From assembly GCF_002954325.1 (NCBI RefSeq), contig NZ_MQVX01000001.1, forward strand, positions 811,546 through 875,545: DNA of 64,000 nt, written 5' to 3'. Position 1 is the first letter of the stretch. Every line of letters starts with the position of its first letter. The translations under genes were made by a program, and so were the position numbers. This DNA comes from Aureicoccus marinus (GTDB lineage Bacteria > Bacteroidota > Bacteroidia > Flavobacteriales > Flavobacteriaceae). Of this stretch, positions 46,328 through 55,577 are shown in pieces. The notes beneath the pieces are model-generated. The model worked only from the letters and a program-made list of their open reading frames with translations, was not told the DNA's origin and did no database searches.

Positions 46328-48490
46328 TCAGCGTAAAAACTGCTGGTGAAGAAATTGAAGAAAGGGCTGTTGATCATCCGCATTTCCGCTTAATCCAATA
46401 AAGGCCTGATAGGCATTGGTGTGGATGGATATTTTTTCTCGGAGCCCGCCTAAAAGTGCAGCAGCTTCGTAATGAGCCCGGGCTTGATCTTCCTCCTTGA
46501 GGTAGAGGTAGGCCTCCGCCTTGGTGGCCTCAACCCATAGTCCTTCCTCCCCTGCTTTTTCAATCAAGTCCAAAGCTTCGCGTGCATGTCTTTTCATATC
46601 GACCGGATCTTCAAAGGCGAGCAGCGATAAGAATGCTAAATTGATGCTGTGGTAGTAAGCTTCTGACCAATCTTCTCTTTTCTGAGCCAGTTCCAGGCCT
46701 TTTTCGTAAAAGGTAAAGGACTCCTGGGCTGTGGCAAAAGAAAGGGTTTCTAAATATTTGCGTTTGAGCCGCCCGGCTATGAGTCCTAGCAAGTGCGTAT
46801 TGCGTTGGGCCAAGGGATGTTCCCTTAAGAGGTCCATGATTTCGTCAACTCGGCCCAACCCTTCGAGGGCAAATACCAGCTGTTTCATAGAACGAACGTC
46901 TAAATCGTCAGCTCGGGGCAAGAGGCGGTCTACCACTTTGCGGTATTTACCGAGGGTAACCTCGATTTCTTCCTGGGAGGTATACCGATGAAAGAACTTC
47001 TTGTTGTTCAGGCTTTGAAAGATTAATTGGTATGCGTCGTTTTCTCGGTTCTCCCCTTTGAGTAAACTCAGGTGATCTCCTGCAATGGTTACGCACTCCT
47101 TATCTTGAAAAGGCCCAAAATTCGATTCTAAAGAAATGGCGTGGTCTTGTGTGCCAGCAACCACATGGAGGCGGAAAGGATAACGCTCGGGGAAGCGCGC
47201 AGCCCATTTGGCCCTCATGGTTGAAATAAAGGGTTGATTGGCAGCCAGGTCCTTGTACTTGCGGTTCCAGATCTGTTCGGCCTGTTCTTCCGGAATTCCT
47301 CCATTAGGACTGGCCAAAAGCATGACGTGCGAAATTCTGCGGATTTCGGGTTCTTCCAATTGGGTTATGGATTTTTGAACCACAAGCCCTCCCAAACTGT
47401 AACCTAAAAGAGCAATTTGGCTGTACTTGGCATAGCGGTACCGAAGACTGGTTGCCAAATAATCCGCAATACGTTCAATGTCAGAGGTACTGGCCCAGAT
47501 TTCTTTGCCTTGTTCCGGTTCGACGAAGGAACTGAAGCCAACCGGAAAAAGATCCCAATTCATCAGTTCGGCTTCCTCCATGAGCAGATGAGGAATTTGG
47601 CCGAAACTATCAGAGGCCTCTCCCGAAAATCCATGAACGAAAAGAATAACCCCCTGAGCCCCCTCCTCTTCCCGGAAAACCGTAACAGGCGCCTCCTTTT
47701 CATTTTCCATGATTGGAATGGTCTTTTCTAAATAAACCTGTTTTTGAGCAGGAAGTTGACTGACAATAAAATCGTCATAGATCTGCAGATTGGCGTAGGG
47801 TCGTTGATAAGGATTGCGTTCAGGAACCTTGCGAAATAAGTATTGGATGACTTCAGAAATCCGAATAAAGGGTTCATTGAAGTAGGTTTTATGTTCTGCC
47901 CGAAGCACCTCTTGTAGACAAAGGGTATACAAACTGTGATCATCTCCGTCCAGGATCCAGGAAGACTCGTTTTCGCGACAGGAAGAGATGATGGACATTC
48001 CTCCCCCATCATCCAGCTGCTGGGCTAAACCCTCAGCACTGACGGTACTGGATTTTGATTTTTTGAAATGCTGTCCGATCCCTGCGGCGTGGCAGCAATC
48101 CAAGAAGAATACCAAGCGTTTAGACGACAGCTGTTTGATTTTTTCTTGCAGTTCTTCTGCCTTGACCCAAGTATCTTCATAGCCCTCTGCATCAAAGCCA
48201 TGAGGCACCAGGTAAAACTGTTGCCAGGGCGGATAATAGCCTCCGTGTCCTGAGTAAAACAACAGTACCGAGGATTCTTCATCCACCTTTTCGATAAGTC
48301 GATCAAAGGCCTGAAGAATATGCTGACGATCCGCCTTCTCTTCGGTTAGCAATTCGATATTATCGGCCGGATACCCCCCAATCTTTGGATCTGCAAGTAG
48401 ATCATAAAGGGATTGGGCATCAGCGGCAGTAATCGGTAAATCGGCACCTACCCCGATTAACAAAGCGTAGGCATTACTCAATTCCTGCAT
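46328..48490 (-). CDS. Caspase domain fused to alpha/beta hydrolase and helical repeats
   Basis: A 720-residue three-part protein. Residues 1-240 are a caspase (C14) domain: YALLIGVG, His82 in FYSGHGGY and Cys133 in LDCCHAAG. Residues about 270-500 are an alpha/beta hydrolase: FVHGFSGEASDSF, nucleophile Ser365 in GYSLGG, Asp449 in GTQDHAI and His473 in AGDHLSL. Residues 500-720 are helices resembling TPRs. A protease that may cut protein targets is thus joined to a lipase- or esterase-like domain. Start at ATG 48490, one base from the TPR gene stop. Confidence 0.9.
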   Translation of the reverse strand: MQELSNAYALLIGVGADLPITAADAQSLYDLLADPKIGGYPADNIELLTEEKADRQHILQAFDRLIEKVDEESSVLLFYSGHGGYYPPWQQFYLVPHGFDAEGYEDTWVKAEELQEKIKQLSSKRLVFFLDCCHAAGIGQHFKKSKSSTVSAEGLAQQLDDGGGMSIISSCRENESSWILDGDDHSLYTLCLQEVLRAEHKTYFNEPFIRISEVIQYLFRKVPERNPYQRPYANLQIYDDFIVSQLPAQKQVYLEKTIPIMENEKEAPVTVFREEEGAQGVILFVHGFSGEASDSFGQIPHLLMEEAELMNWDLFPVGFSSFVEPEQGKEIWASTSDIERIADYLATSLRYRYAKYSQIALLGYSLGGLVVQKSITQLEEPEIRRISHVMLLASPNGGIPEEQAEQIWNRKYKDLAANQPFISTMRAKWAARFPERYPFRLHVVAGTQDHAISLESNFGPFQDKECVTIAGDHLSLLKGENRENDAYQLIFQSLNNKKFFHRYTSQEEIEVTLGKYRKVVDRLLPRADDLDVRSMKQLVFALEGLGRVDEIMDLLREHPLAQRNTHLLGLIAGRLKRKYLETLSFATAQESFTFYEKGLELAQKREDWSEAYYHSINLAFLSLLAFEDPVDMKRHAREALDLIEKAGEEGLWVEATKAEAYLYLKEEDQARAHYEAAALLGGLREKISIHTNAYQAFIGLSGNADDQQPFLQFLHQQFLR

Positions 48491-48491
48491 A

Positions 48492-50103
48492 CTAATGTCT
48501 TAATCGCAATAGTTGGTGAAAATCTGATCGGTTGTGTAGCCTGTCGAGTAAGGGATCATTGGCAAAGCTCGAACGGGTGTAATAATGCCCCTGATCAAGA
48601 GCGGTCCGCAAGAGCTTCATGGCTTTTTCTTCTTGACCCGCAATGACTTGGAACTGGGCTTCGGCATAAGATACAGCACTATTGGCCTGCTCCTTGTGCT
48701 CGTCAAACAACATTTCCGCTTCCTTGAGCCTACCCATTTTGGTAAGGGCTATAGCCTGCCAAGAAATAGTTTCGTGTTGACCGGTCCAAGCCACGTCCTT
48801 TTCGCGTTCTTGCAAGTAAAGCTCTAGAAATGCTGAATAGTCCTCTGAATAAAAGAGTGCAGAAGCCCGGGTATGACTTTGGATACTGTTGGAGGGTAAA
48901 CGAGAAATACGCTGTAAATAAAGTCGAGCTCTATTGGGTTCGTTGATCAAAAGGAATTCCGTACCCATTTTAAGGTAAAGCTTGGCCAGGGTTTCGGCTT
49001 CGGTTTGATCCAGAAGTTCAAAATTCTTTACGGCCTCTTCGATTTTCTTGAACTGTCTTGAGCGAATTAAGGCAGTTAAAAAGACCTCCTTCAAACGGCG
49101 ATATCCAGGAGCTGAATATGAGGGCGTAAAAGGTCCAAGGCCGCATGAAACTGTTTGTTGAGCACTTGGGACCAGGCTCTTAAATAGAGGCGATCTCGGC
49201 AAAAGTCACTTTGTCGGATCTCCTCTTTACTCATCGGGATCTGCTCAAAATAGGCCTCTATATCCGAGGGCTTGTTGACGTAAAAGAGTGCCATGGACAT
49301 GACTGACGAATTGGTTTGCAAGTCTCTTGGAGCCAAAAAGTACTCTTCTTTCATGTGCTGATAGGCCGATGCATAATCCAGCTGGAGCAGACTGCGATAC
49401 AGCAGGATGAGGTTTTTTTGCCGGCTGTCCCATTTTTCAATGGAGTTTTCAAGTTCCCTCAAACAGCTGTCTGCCCGATCCAGATCTTGTAAGTTGAAGT
49501 AATACCCGACACGCAAAATTTTGGGTTCAAAATAATCCGGGTCAATTTCGAGGGCTTTTTCCAACTCCCCCATAAAAATAGAAGAATCGTGGTAGAATTC
49601 TTTGGCCTTTTCCAGGTGTAAAAAGGCCCGATAAGAAATCGGATTCTGTTCCAGGTTAAGCTCTTTCTTGTCTTCCCGTGCTAACCAGCCCAATACACGC
49701 TCTGTCAGTTGTTTGACCCCATTGGACATCTCCTCTACAGGTACGTCCACTTCGATAACTTTAAGGGTCTTGTGGGAGCTTCGGTCTTTGATTTCGGAAT
49801 GCAGGTGGAGTTTTCCGTCTTCTTCCGAATAACTGCCTTTGATCAGCCTGCGGTGTGGCATGCGATTGAATTTTTCTCGGATCGCATGTTCATCCAGGCC
49901 GTCAATGCTTTGGTATTCTTTTAAAAAGCTGGGATAATCATAGGATTCTGCCAGTTGATGTTTATTGATTTCGCGACTTAACCAGGTGGGTGCACGTTCA
50001 CTCAGGATAGCTAATTTGGGATTGGATTGTAAGCTGAGATCTTCGAAGGCCAGTATACCTAAGGATTTCCCATTAGCCGAACTACTCAGGGGGGGGTACT
50101 CAT
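48492..50103 (-). CDS. TPR protein with FlgO/TolB-like N-terminus, two frameshifts
   Basis: About 537 residues after repair. ATG 50103 overlaps the upstream membrane gene by four bases (ATGA). MSTPPPLSSS then GKSLGILAFEDLSL and LSERAPTWLSREI recall the N-terminal domain of adenylate-cyclase-linked TPR proteins and FlgO/TolB-N, followed by several TPRs (EKALEIDPDYFEPK, GHYYTRSSFANDPLLDRL). The first break is in an eight-C run at codons 3-5 (50089-50096); nine C bases restore the frame. The second is at 49093-49095, where IAV joins LKEVFLTAL when one T is added. Likely the sensor or scaffold of the operon. Confidence 0.75.
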
Positions 50104-50651
50104 TTCTTCTTCCTCTTCCTCCAAAAAAGATCGGGCAAAGCCTTCTTTAAGAGGACAAAAATGCCAATGCAGAGCAACAAGAGTAGGGAAGGAAGTACAA
50201 TCCAAAACCCTTTTAAAAATGCTGGATCCAGGTGGGGGGCTATTCTGCTTATAGGCTCATAGTCACTTAGACTTATAACCGATAACAAGGAACCACTGAT
50301 GAGTACAATTCCTAGTCCAATTAATTTAAAGTAATCCTTACGAAAGGTCCCTCTGTAGTATTCATCGATATCGCGTGCCGATGGATCGTAAACGCTTTTA
50401 TCGATATAAGGGGTAATCTGAAAAAACCAAACATAGTAGAGAAAAGCGGGAAAGGCAGCGATGAGAAAAAATACCAGTCCAAGAAATAAGGGACCCGAAA
50501 GCCTTTCGCCATCTTCTCTGTAGATATCGAGAAGAACATAGACCGTTCCGGTGAAAAATCCGATGATAGTTCCCCCTCTTGAAAAGTAAACTGCAATCTT
50601 GTTGAATACTTTCCATTTACGGCTTTCCCTAATAAAATTAAGGGGGGTCAT
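50100..50651 (-). CDS. Membrane protein of the TIR/caspase operon
   Basis: A 183-residue protein with four hydrophobic segments: IIGFFTGTVYVLLDIY, FLGLVFFLIAAFPAFLYYVW, LIGLGIVLISGSLLSVISL and FWIVLPSLLLLLCIGIFVLL. It ends in a basic RKRKKK tail. No family recognised. The start is ATG 50651, followed at once by a run of six C bases (MTPL). It is the first gene of the operon and overlaps the TPR gene by four bases, so it may anchor the complex or be the membrane target of the effectors. Confidence 0.7.
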   Translation of the reverse strand: MTPLNFIRESRKWKVFNKIAVYFSRGGTIIGFFTGTVYVLLDIYREDGERLSGPLFLGLVFFLIAAFPAFLYYVWFFQITPYIDKSVYDPSARDIDEYYRGTFRKDYFKLIGLGIVLISGSLLSVISLSDYEPISRIAPHLDPAFLKGFWIVLPSLLLLLCIGIFVLLKKALPDLFWRKRKKK

Positions 50652-50703
50652 GCGTTTTGGTTCGTTTGGTTTTTTTTACTAATATAGGATAAAGAAGAAC
50701 GTT

Positions 50704-50862
50704 ATGCCCACAGAACCAACGACCTATTCGGCTTACACTTCTCCAAAAATGGGAGCCGAAAGCGACAAGCCCAAAACGGATAAGCCAAAAGAAAATACGG
50801 AAAAACCTAAGCCTCAGGGAGTTCCTAAACCCGGCGTGATCATCCGTCCGGTCGGGGATTAA
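50704..50862 (+). CDS. Small Lys/Pro-rich ORF divergent from the TIR/caspase operon
   Basis: A 52-residue ORF from ATG 50704 to TAA 50862. It is Lys/Pro/Glu-rich (KPKTDKPKENTEKPKPQG) and ends PGVIIRPVGD. No signal peptide or membrane helix, so it should be a disordered cytoplasmic peptide. It is divergent from the operon (52 bases from its first ATG) and overlaps the end of the convergent MocA-like gene by four bases. Whether it is translated is unproven; the four-base overlap with its neighbour and the absence of other content in the gap favour a real gene. Confidence 0.45.
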   Translation: MPTEPTTYSAYTSPKMGAESDKPKTDKPKENTEKPKPQGVPKPGVIIRPVGD

Positions 50863-51452
50863 TCCTGAAAGGGATTTCTTGTTAATTTCAAAAAATCTTC
50901 TTCAGTATCAATATCAAAGACCGATCCAACCGGTTGGACCCATTCGATGTCTCGTTGTTCGCAATTGATCAGGTCCCTCGCTCCCTTATCGCCTTCTAAT
51001 TGTTCTAATGCTGACCAAACAGATCTGCTAAATACTGCAGGTACGCCTCCCCTTTTTCCGTAGTCGGTAGCAGCGCCTTCATTTTTCTCAGCGGTTTTTA
51101 ACAATTCTTCAAAATGAAAACGTCCCAAGCCCGGTTGATCACAGGTCGAAATCAAGATGGTCTCAACCCCAGTCCTGTTTACTAATTCTTTAACCCCCAT
51201 GGCAATAGTCGATCCCATGCCTTGCTTCCAATTAGGATTCCAGAGGATGTTGGCTTCAACGGGAAGAACGGCTTCCACCGCTTCTCGATGAGCTCCCGTG
51301 AGCACCAGGACATCATCGCAACAAACCTTCAATTCCTCAAAAGTATGCGTGAGTAAGGTCCTGCCTTTATAAGGAAGTAATTGTTTGGGTCGACCAAGGC
51401 GTTTGGATTCGCCTGCAGCCAGCAAAAGGGCGACCGTGGATTTAGCTTCCAT
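50859..51452 (-). CDS. MocA/MobA-like nucleotidyltransferase
   Basis: A 197-residue NTP_transf_3 protein. The nucleotide loop is LLLAAGESKRLGRPKQLL and the next motifs are GMGSTIAMGV and STCDQPGL. It belongs with MocA-type enzymes, which attach CMP to molybdopterin for xanthine dehydrogenase-family enzymes. Its start overlaps the end of xdhC by 11 bases. MobA (guanylyl transfer) is the main alternative, but the xdhC neighbour favours MocA. Confidence 0.82.
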   Translation of the reverse strand: MEAKSTVALLLAAGESKRLGRPKQLLPYKGRTLLTHTFEELKVCCDDVLVLTGAHREAVEAVLPVEANILWNPNWKQGMGSTIAMGVKELVNRTGVETILISTCDQPGLGRFHFEELLKTAEKNEGAATDYGKRGGVPAVFSRSVWSALEQLEGDKGARDLINCEQRDIEWVQPVGSVFDIDTEEDFLKLTRNPFQD

Positions 51453-52455
51453 GGATTTTCCCTTTCTTATGTTTTAATCGTTCCCCGCTATGACCCCTTT
51501 CTAAAAGAAGAATTTCGGAAAGGATGGAGAGCCCAATTTCTGCTGCATTTTCTGCGCCGAGGTCCAGTCCTGCCGGAGCATTCCATCGATCTGGAAATTC
51601 CAAGGGGGCACTGGGGAAATGATCAAATAAGCCTTCAACCAGTTTTTCCCGCCGGTGCGCCGGACCCAGAATTCCCAAATAAGCAAATGGACATTCTGAT
51701 AAGGCTCCAAGAAATGCTAAATCCCGAGCAAAATTGTGGCTCATCACCAGGATATTGGTTTGCTGATCCGAAGGCCAGTGCATTTGTTTTACTTCCTGTC
51801 CGGCGCTCCATTCCTCATGGTGGTGTGCAGCCGGAAAATCATCGGTCTTCTTTCCTTCTTTGGGGTCCGTCACCACACCAACCTCATAGCCTTGAGCAGC
51901 TGCCATAGCCGAAATCACCACCGCGTCGTGTTCTCCTCCAAAAATGAGTAATCTCTTGCGGGGACTTAGTTCTTGTTTAAAACAGAGGCCTCCTGTTGTA
52001 ACTTCAGACGATAGTGGCCATGAATTGCCTTCTTCGCTCCATATCGTTCCCAGGCCTTTTTCGGCATTCATATCCAGGGAGTAGTAACTCTGTAGTTGAA
52101 ACGACTTTCGGTGATTAAAGCTCTGGTCTAGAGCTTCGAAATGATCCTCGTCTACATCAAAAGGTTCTAATAAGAGGTACAATATGCCTTCGCATCCAAG
52201 ACGATAACGACCATCATACTGCATCATTTTGGGTTTTTGTGAGGCGAAAACTGCTTCTGCCTGTCGCTGCACTTCTTTTTCGACACAACCGCCACTAACA
52301 GCCCCTACGCGTTCTCCCTGTTCGGATATCAGCATGCGTACTCCAGGTCTGCGGTAGGAGGAGCCTTCAAGATGAACAACAGAAGCCAATACAAAACGCT
52401 CATTTTTGTGGCGCTCTTTATAATGGGTCCAAAGTGTAAACCATTCGTGGGTCAT
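51442..52455 (-). CDS. xdhC: XdhC/CoxI family Moco maturation factor
   Basis: A 337-residue XdhC protein, which binds molybdenum cofactor and inserts it, with sulfuration, into hydroxylases. The N-terminal XdhC-CoxI domain shows LEGSSYRRPGVRML and VSGGCVEKEV, with the conserved cysteine; the C-terminal Rossmann part shows LLIFGGEHDAV. It starts four bases after the moeA stop and its end overlaps the MocA-like gene. The likely client is the Moco hydroxylase at 56832-58998. Confidence 0.9.
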   Translation of the reverse strand: MTHEWFTLWTHYKERHKNERFVLASVVHLEGSSYRRPGVRMLISEQGERVGAVSGGCVEKEVQRQAEAVFASQKPKMMQYDGRYRLGCEGILYLLLEPFDVDEDHFEALDQSFNHRKSFQLQSYYSLDMNAEKGLGTIWSEEGNSWPLSSEVTTGGLCFKQELSPRKRLLIFGGEHDAVVISAMAAAQGYEVGVVTDPKEGKKTDDFPAAHHHEEWSAGQEVKQMHWPSDQQTNILVMSHNFARDLAFLGALSECPFAYLGILGPAHRREKLVEGLFDHFPSAPLEFPDRWNAPAGLDLGAENAAEIGLSILSEILLLERGHSGERLKHKKGKIHGS

Positions 52456-52459
52456 GTCG

Positions 52460-53656
52460 CTATAAAATTAATTGAAAGGACTGATAAGCAACGGGCTCAT
52501 CGGCCTCTACCGCGCTTTGTGGAGGAATGCTAATCAAGCCGTCCGCCTGCGCCAGACTGACTAAATCTCCGGAGCCGTTACCCGTCAGAAGTTCAGCTTT
52601 CAACTGTCCTTGTACGGATACCAGCTTTACCTGGATGTGCCTCCAGAGATCAGAAGGATTATAGAAGTGCTCTTTCATCACCACCCTTTCGGCCTTGGTT
52701 TCCAGACCGAGGCTCTTTCGCAACCAAGGAAGCACATACAGTATAAAGTTTGAGAAGGTGGACGCTGGATTACCCGGCAGGGCGAATACCACTTTACCCT
52801 TCGTCCGATCGGCTCCGAACCATAGAGGTTTACCTGGTTTTTGCCTTACACGATGAAAGACTTTCTGGATTCCGAGTTCTGGCAATACTTCCGGAAGGTA
52901 GTCGTAACGGCCTTTGGATACTCCTCCGCTACAAATCAGCAGGTCGTTTTGTTCGAGTAGGCTTGCCAAATCCTGACGCAAGAGTTCTTTGTCATCTCTT
53001 ATGATTTGAATACTACAGGGAATACCCAATTCTTCCAGTCCGGCCTGCAGGCTGTATACATTGGACATGCGAATCTGATGAGGAGCAGGTTCTTCGTGGG
53101 GTAAAACCAATTCATTACCAGTGGCTACAATAGCTACCTTAGGTACAGAATGAACCTGTAATTCAGTCTTGCCGACAGAGGCCAATAAGCCAATTTCAGC
53201 TGACCCCATTCGAGAACCGGCTTTTAAGAGAACGTCTCCTTTTTGCGCATCTTGGCCTTGAGGGTGTATGTTTTGTCCGGGGGTGACTTCTTCTTGAAGC
53301 AGGATACGATTCTTTTCTCTTTTTATTTCTTCATACATCACCACGGCGTCGGTGCCCAGCGGTAATGGAGAGCCCGTCATAATTTCAACGGCTTTCTCAG
53401 GGTCCTTTAAGCGGTATTGGGGATCACCAGCGGCTCGCAGTGTTTCGATTACCCCTTCCCTATTGACCAGATCAAAACTCGCAGTATGGAGTGCAACCCC
53501 ATCTTTGGTCACCCGATTAAAAGGGGGAAGATCGCGATCGGCCAGAATAGGCTCTGCCGAAATCCTTCCGCGTGTTTTCTCGAAGGAGAGTGTTTCTTTC
53601 TCCGGCTTAAAGAGATGCTCGGAGATCAATTGATGCGCCTCTGCTGGTGTGATCAT
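52460..53656 (-). CDS. moeA: Molybdopterin molybdotransferase
   Basis: A 398-residue MoeA, which inserts molybdate into adenylylated molybdopterin. Motifs include LPPFNRVTKDGVAL (near 44), TGSPLPLGTDAVVMYE (near 94), VATGNELV, ICSGGVSKGRYDYLPE and FALPGNPAST. Length is typical. It starts four bases before the TauE stop on the opposite side of the order (53661) and is followed by xdhC, all within one operon. Confidence 0.95.
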   Translation of the reverse strand: MITPAEAHQLISEHLFKPEKETLSFEKTRGRISAEPILADRDLPPFNRVTKDGVALHTASFDLVNREGVIETLRAAGDPQYRLKDPEKAVEIMTGSPLPLGTDAVVMYEEIKREKNRILLQEEVTPGQNIHPQGQDAQKGDVLLKAGSRMGSAEIGLLASVGKTELQVHSVPKVAIVATGNELVLPHEEPAPHQIRMSNVYSLQAGLEELGIPCSIQIIRDDKELLRQDLASLLEQNDLLICSGGVSKGRYDYLPEVLPELGIQKVFHRVRQKPGKPLWFGADRTKGKVVFALPGNPASTFSNFILYVLPWLRKSLGLETKAERVVMKEHFYNPSDLWRHIQVKLVSVQGQLKAELLTGNGSGDLVSLAQADGLISIPPQSAVEADEPVAYQSFQLIL

Positions 53657-53660
53657 AGTT

Positions 53661-54446
53661 CTAATTCAGGCTTTGATACAAAATACGAATACCCACCAGC
53701 AGAACCAAAATTGCCGTCGTTCTGCGGATAATTAAGGGTCTTATTTTTCGTGTGGTCCAGCGCACCCCTAATTGCCCGCCGAGGAGCACCGCCAGAACCA
53801 GGCCCCAGTCCTGAGGTTGCGGACTGTTCCATTGCGCGCTACCCCAAAGGCCAATCAAGGCAGCCAGGGAATTAATCCCAATAAAAAAACTGGCTAGGGC
53901 CGCTATTTTCTGTGCCGATTCCCAGCGCATTAAATGCAAGATAGGGGCTAAAAAAATACCTCCGCCAATGCCGACAAGTCCCGAAAGAAATCCGATTCCA
54001 CCGCCCAATCCACCTCTTTGGAGGTAGGACAGGGTCTTAGCTGACTTCTCGTCCGATCGAAAAGAAACCAATAAAGGAATAGCGGCGATGATTAACAGGG
54101 TTCCCAGTAAGATGAAAAATACCTCGTAGTCCAATCGTAGAGTGGCACCCCAAAAAGCCAAAGGGACACTAAAGACCACAAAGGGTAGAAATAATTTCGA
54201 TTTTAAGAGTCCCTGCCGATAAAACACGACAGAGCTTCCACCTACAACCACAAGATTACAAATTAAGGCCAGTCCCTTAATCGATGCGATTTGGTCGCTG
54301 TTAGCGGCGGGATTTTCATGTAAAAGTAAAAGGCCCAAGAGGGCAAGATAACTGGATCCTCCGCCGAAACCCGCAGAGGAATAGAGGGTGGCTACCAAGA
54401 AAAAACCGAATAGAAGCAGCAGGTATGTGGAAGGGTCTAAGCTCAT
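53661..54446 (-). CDS. TauE/SafE family sulfur-compound transporter
   Basis: A 261-residue protein with about eight membrane segments and the family's glycine-rich motifs (SSAGFGGGSSYLALLGLLLL and GGGIGFLSGLVGIGGGIFLAP). TauE/SafE proteins move sulfite, sulfonates or other small anions. It is inside the Moco operon: the ATG overlaps moeB by four bases and moeA follows five bases later. Perhaps it handles a sulfur anion or the molybdenum enzyme's substrate; the direct tie is inference. Confidence 0.9.
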   Translation of the reverse strand: MSLDPSTYLLLLFGFFLVATLYSSAGFGGGSSYLALLGLLLLHENPAANSDQIASIKGLALICNLVVVGGSSVVFYRQGLLKSKLFLPFVVFSVPLAFWGATLRLDYEVFFILLGTLLIIAAIPLLVSFRSDEKSAKTLSYLQRGGLGGGIGFLSGLVGIGGGIFLAPILHLMRWESAQKIAALASFFIGINSLAALIGLWGSAQWNSPQPQDWGLVLAVLLGGQLGVRWTTRKIRPLIIRRTTAILVLLVGIRILYQSLN

Positions 54447-55516
54447 GCTGGTAGGGCCTCAACTCCCCCCATTATACTGTAAAAACGGCATTTCGGGTGG
54501 TTGTTTTGCAGGTATTTTTGTGCCTCCAGACTTCTCTTTCCACTACGACAAAACAAATAGTAATCCGTTCCTGATTTCCATGGGTAACTAGGCGCTTCTT
54601 TTTCCAGTTGACTTAAAGGAAGATGTGCTGATGCAATCTCGCCTTTTAATTCAGTGGATTCGCGAACATCGATCAGCTCAGAGCTCTTCTTCTCTTGCTC
54701 CTCAAAAAAGGTAGCCCAGCTACGAATGACCTCAATATCAAAAGCACAAGGGACCTCGTACAGGTCTTCGAGTTCTTTGATTTCTCTGTTTTCTGGTTTT
54801 AACTTGAAGCGGATCTTTTGTTGTCGGTGCGTCAGCACATCGATCAAGAGCAAAGAGCCACTCAGAATTCCGGGCAATCTACATACGACCTTCACCACTT
54901 CCAAGGCTTGCGCACTACCCACAAGAAATGGCATAGCTCCAAGAATCCCGTTTTGATCGCAACTGGGGATTTCATCTGCCCTTGGAGGTTTAGGAAACAA
55001 ACAACGGTAGGTTGGGCCTTCCTGATAATTAAAGACACTTAATTGCCCCTGAAACCCTTGCAAAGCAGCCTGCACCAAGGGTTTGTTTTTTATCAGACAG
55101 GCATCGTTTAATAGATAACGGGTTCCAAAATTGTCTGTGCAATCAACGACGACATCATAATAAGCGATTAGGTCCAGGGCCGTATCGGCATTGATGTAAT
55201 CAGAAAAAGTATGCAGTTTGGTAAAGGAATTGCGCTCCTGCAGTAGATCTTTCAAAGCCTCTGCCTTGGAACGCCCAATATCTTCTTCTCGGTAAAGGGA
55301 TTGGCGGTGCAGGTTGTGCACTTCCACCCGATCGCCATCCAAAAGGCCTAATTCCCCGGCACCCATGCCATTGAGAATTTGTGCCACAGGAATGCCCAAT
55401 CCACCCAGACCAACTATTAATATTTTGGCTTTCTTCAGGTCTTGCTGGCCAGATTCGCCAAAGCCCGAAAGGTCAAACTGTCGAATATACCTCTGTCTTT
55501 CTTCGGGATCAAACAT
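54443..55516 (-). CDS. moeB: MoeB/ThiF-type adenylyltransferase with rhodanese domain
   Basis: A 357-residue protein. Residues 1-240 are a ThiF/MoeB adenylation domain: ILIVGLGGLGIPVAQIL, LLDGDRVEVHNLHRQSLY and DCTDNFGTRYLLND. It activates the MoaD C-terminus. I do not see the two CxxC zinc pairs of E. coli MoeB. The C-terminal 100 residues are a rhodanese domain with CRSGKR, the persulfide-forming cysteine, so sulfur transfer is built in. It precedes TauE with a four-base overlap and follows moaA after 61 bases. Confidence 0.9.
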   Translation of the reverse strand: MFDPEERQRYIRQFDLSGFGESGQQDLKKAKILIVGLGGLGIPVAQILNGMGAGELGLLDGDRVEVHNLHRQSLYREEDIGRSKAEALKDLLQERNSFTKLHTFSDYINADTALDLIAYYDVVVDCTDNFGTRYLLNDACLIKNKPLVQAALQGFQGQLSVFNYQEGPTYRCLFPKPPRADEIPSCDQNGILGAMPFLVGSAQALEVVKVVCRLPGILSGSLLLIDVLTHRQQKIRFKLKPENREIKELEDLYEVPCAFDIEVIRSWATFFEEQEKKSSELIDVRESTELKGEIASAHLPLSQLEKEAPSYPWKSGTDYYLFCRSGKRSLEAQKYLQNNHPKCRFYSIMGGVEALPA

Positions 55517-55577
55517 GGGTCTTGTTCTTGGAGGAATAGAAAATAATCGAATTCATCACTGGATGCCGCAAATTGGT

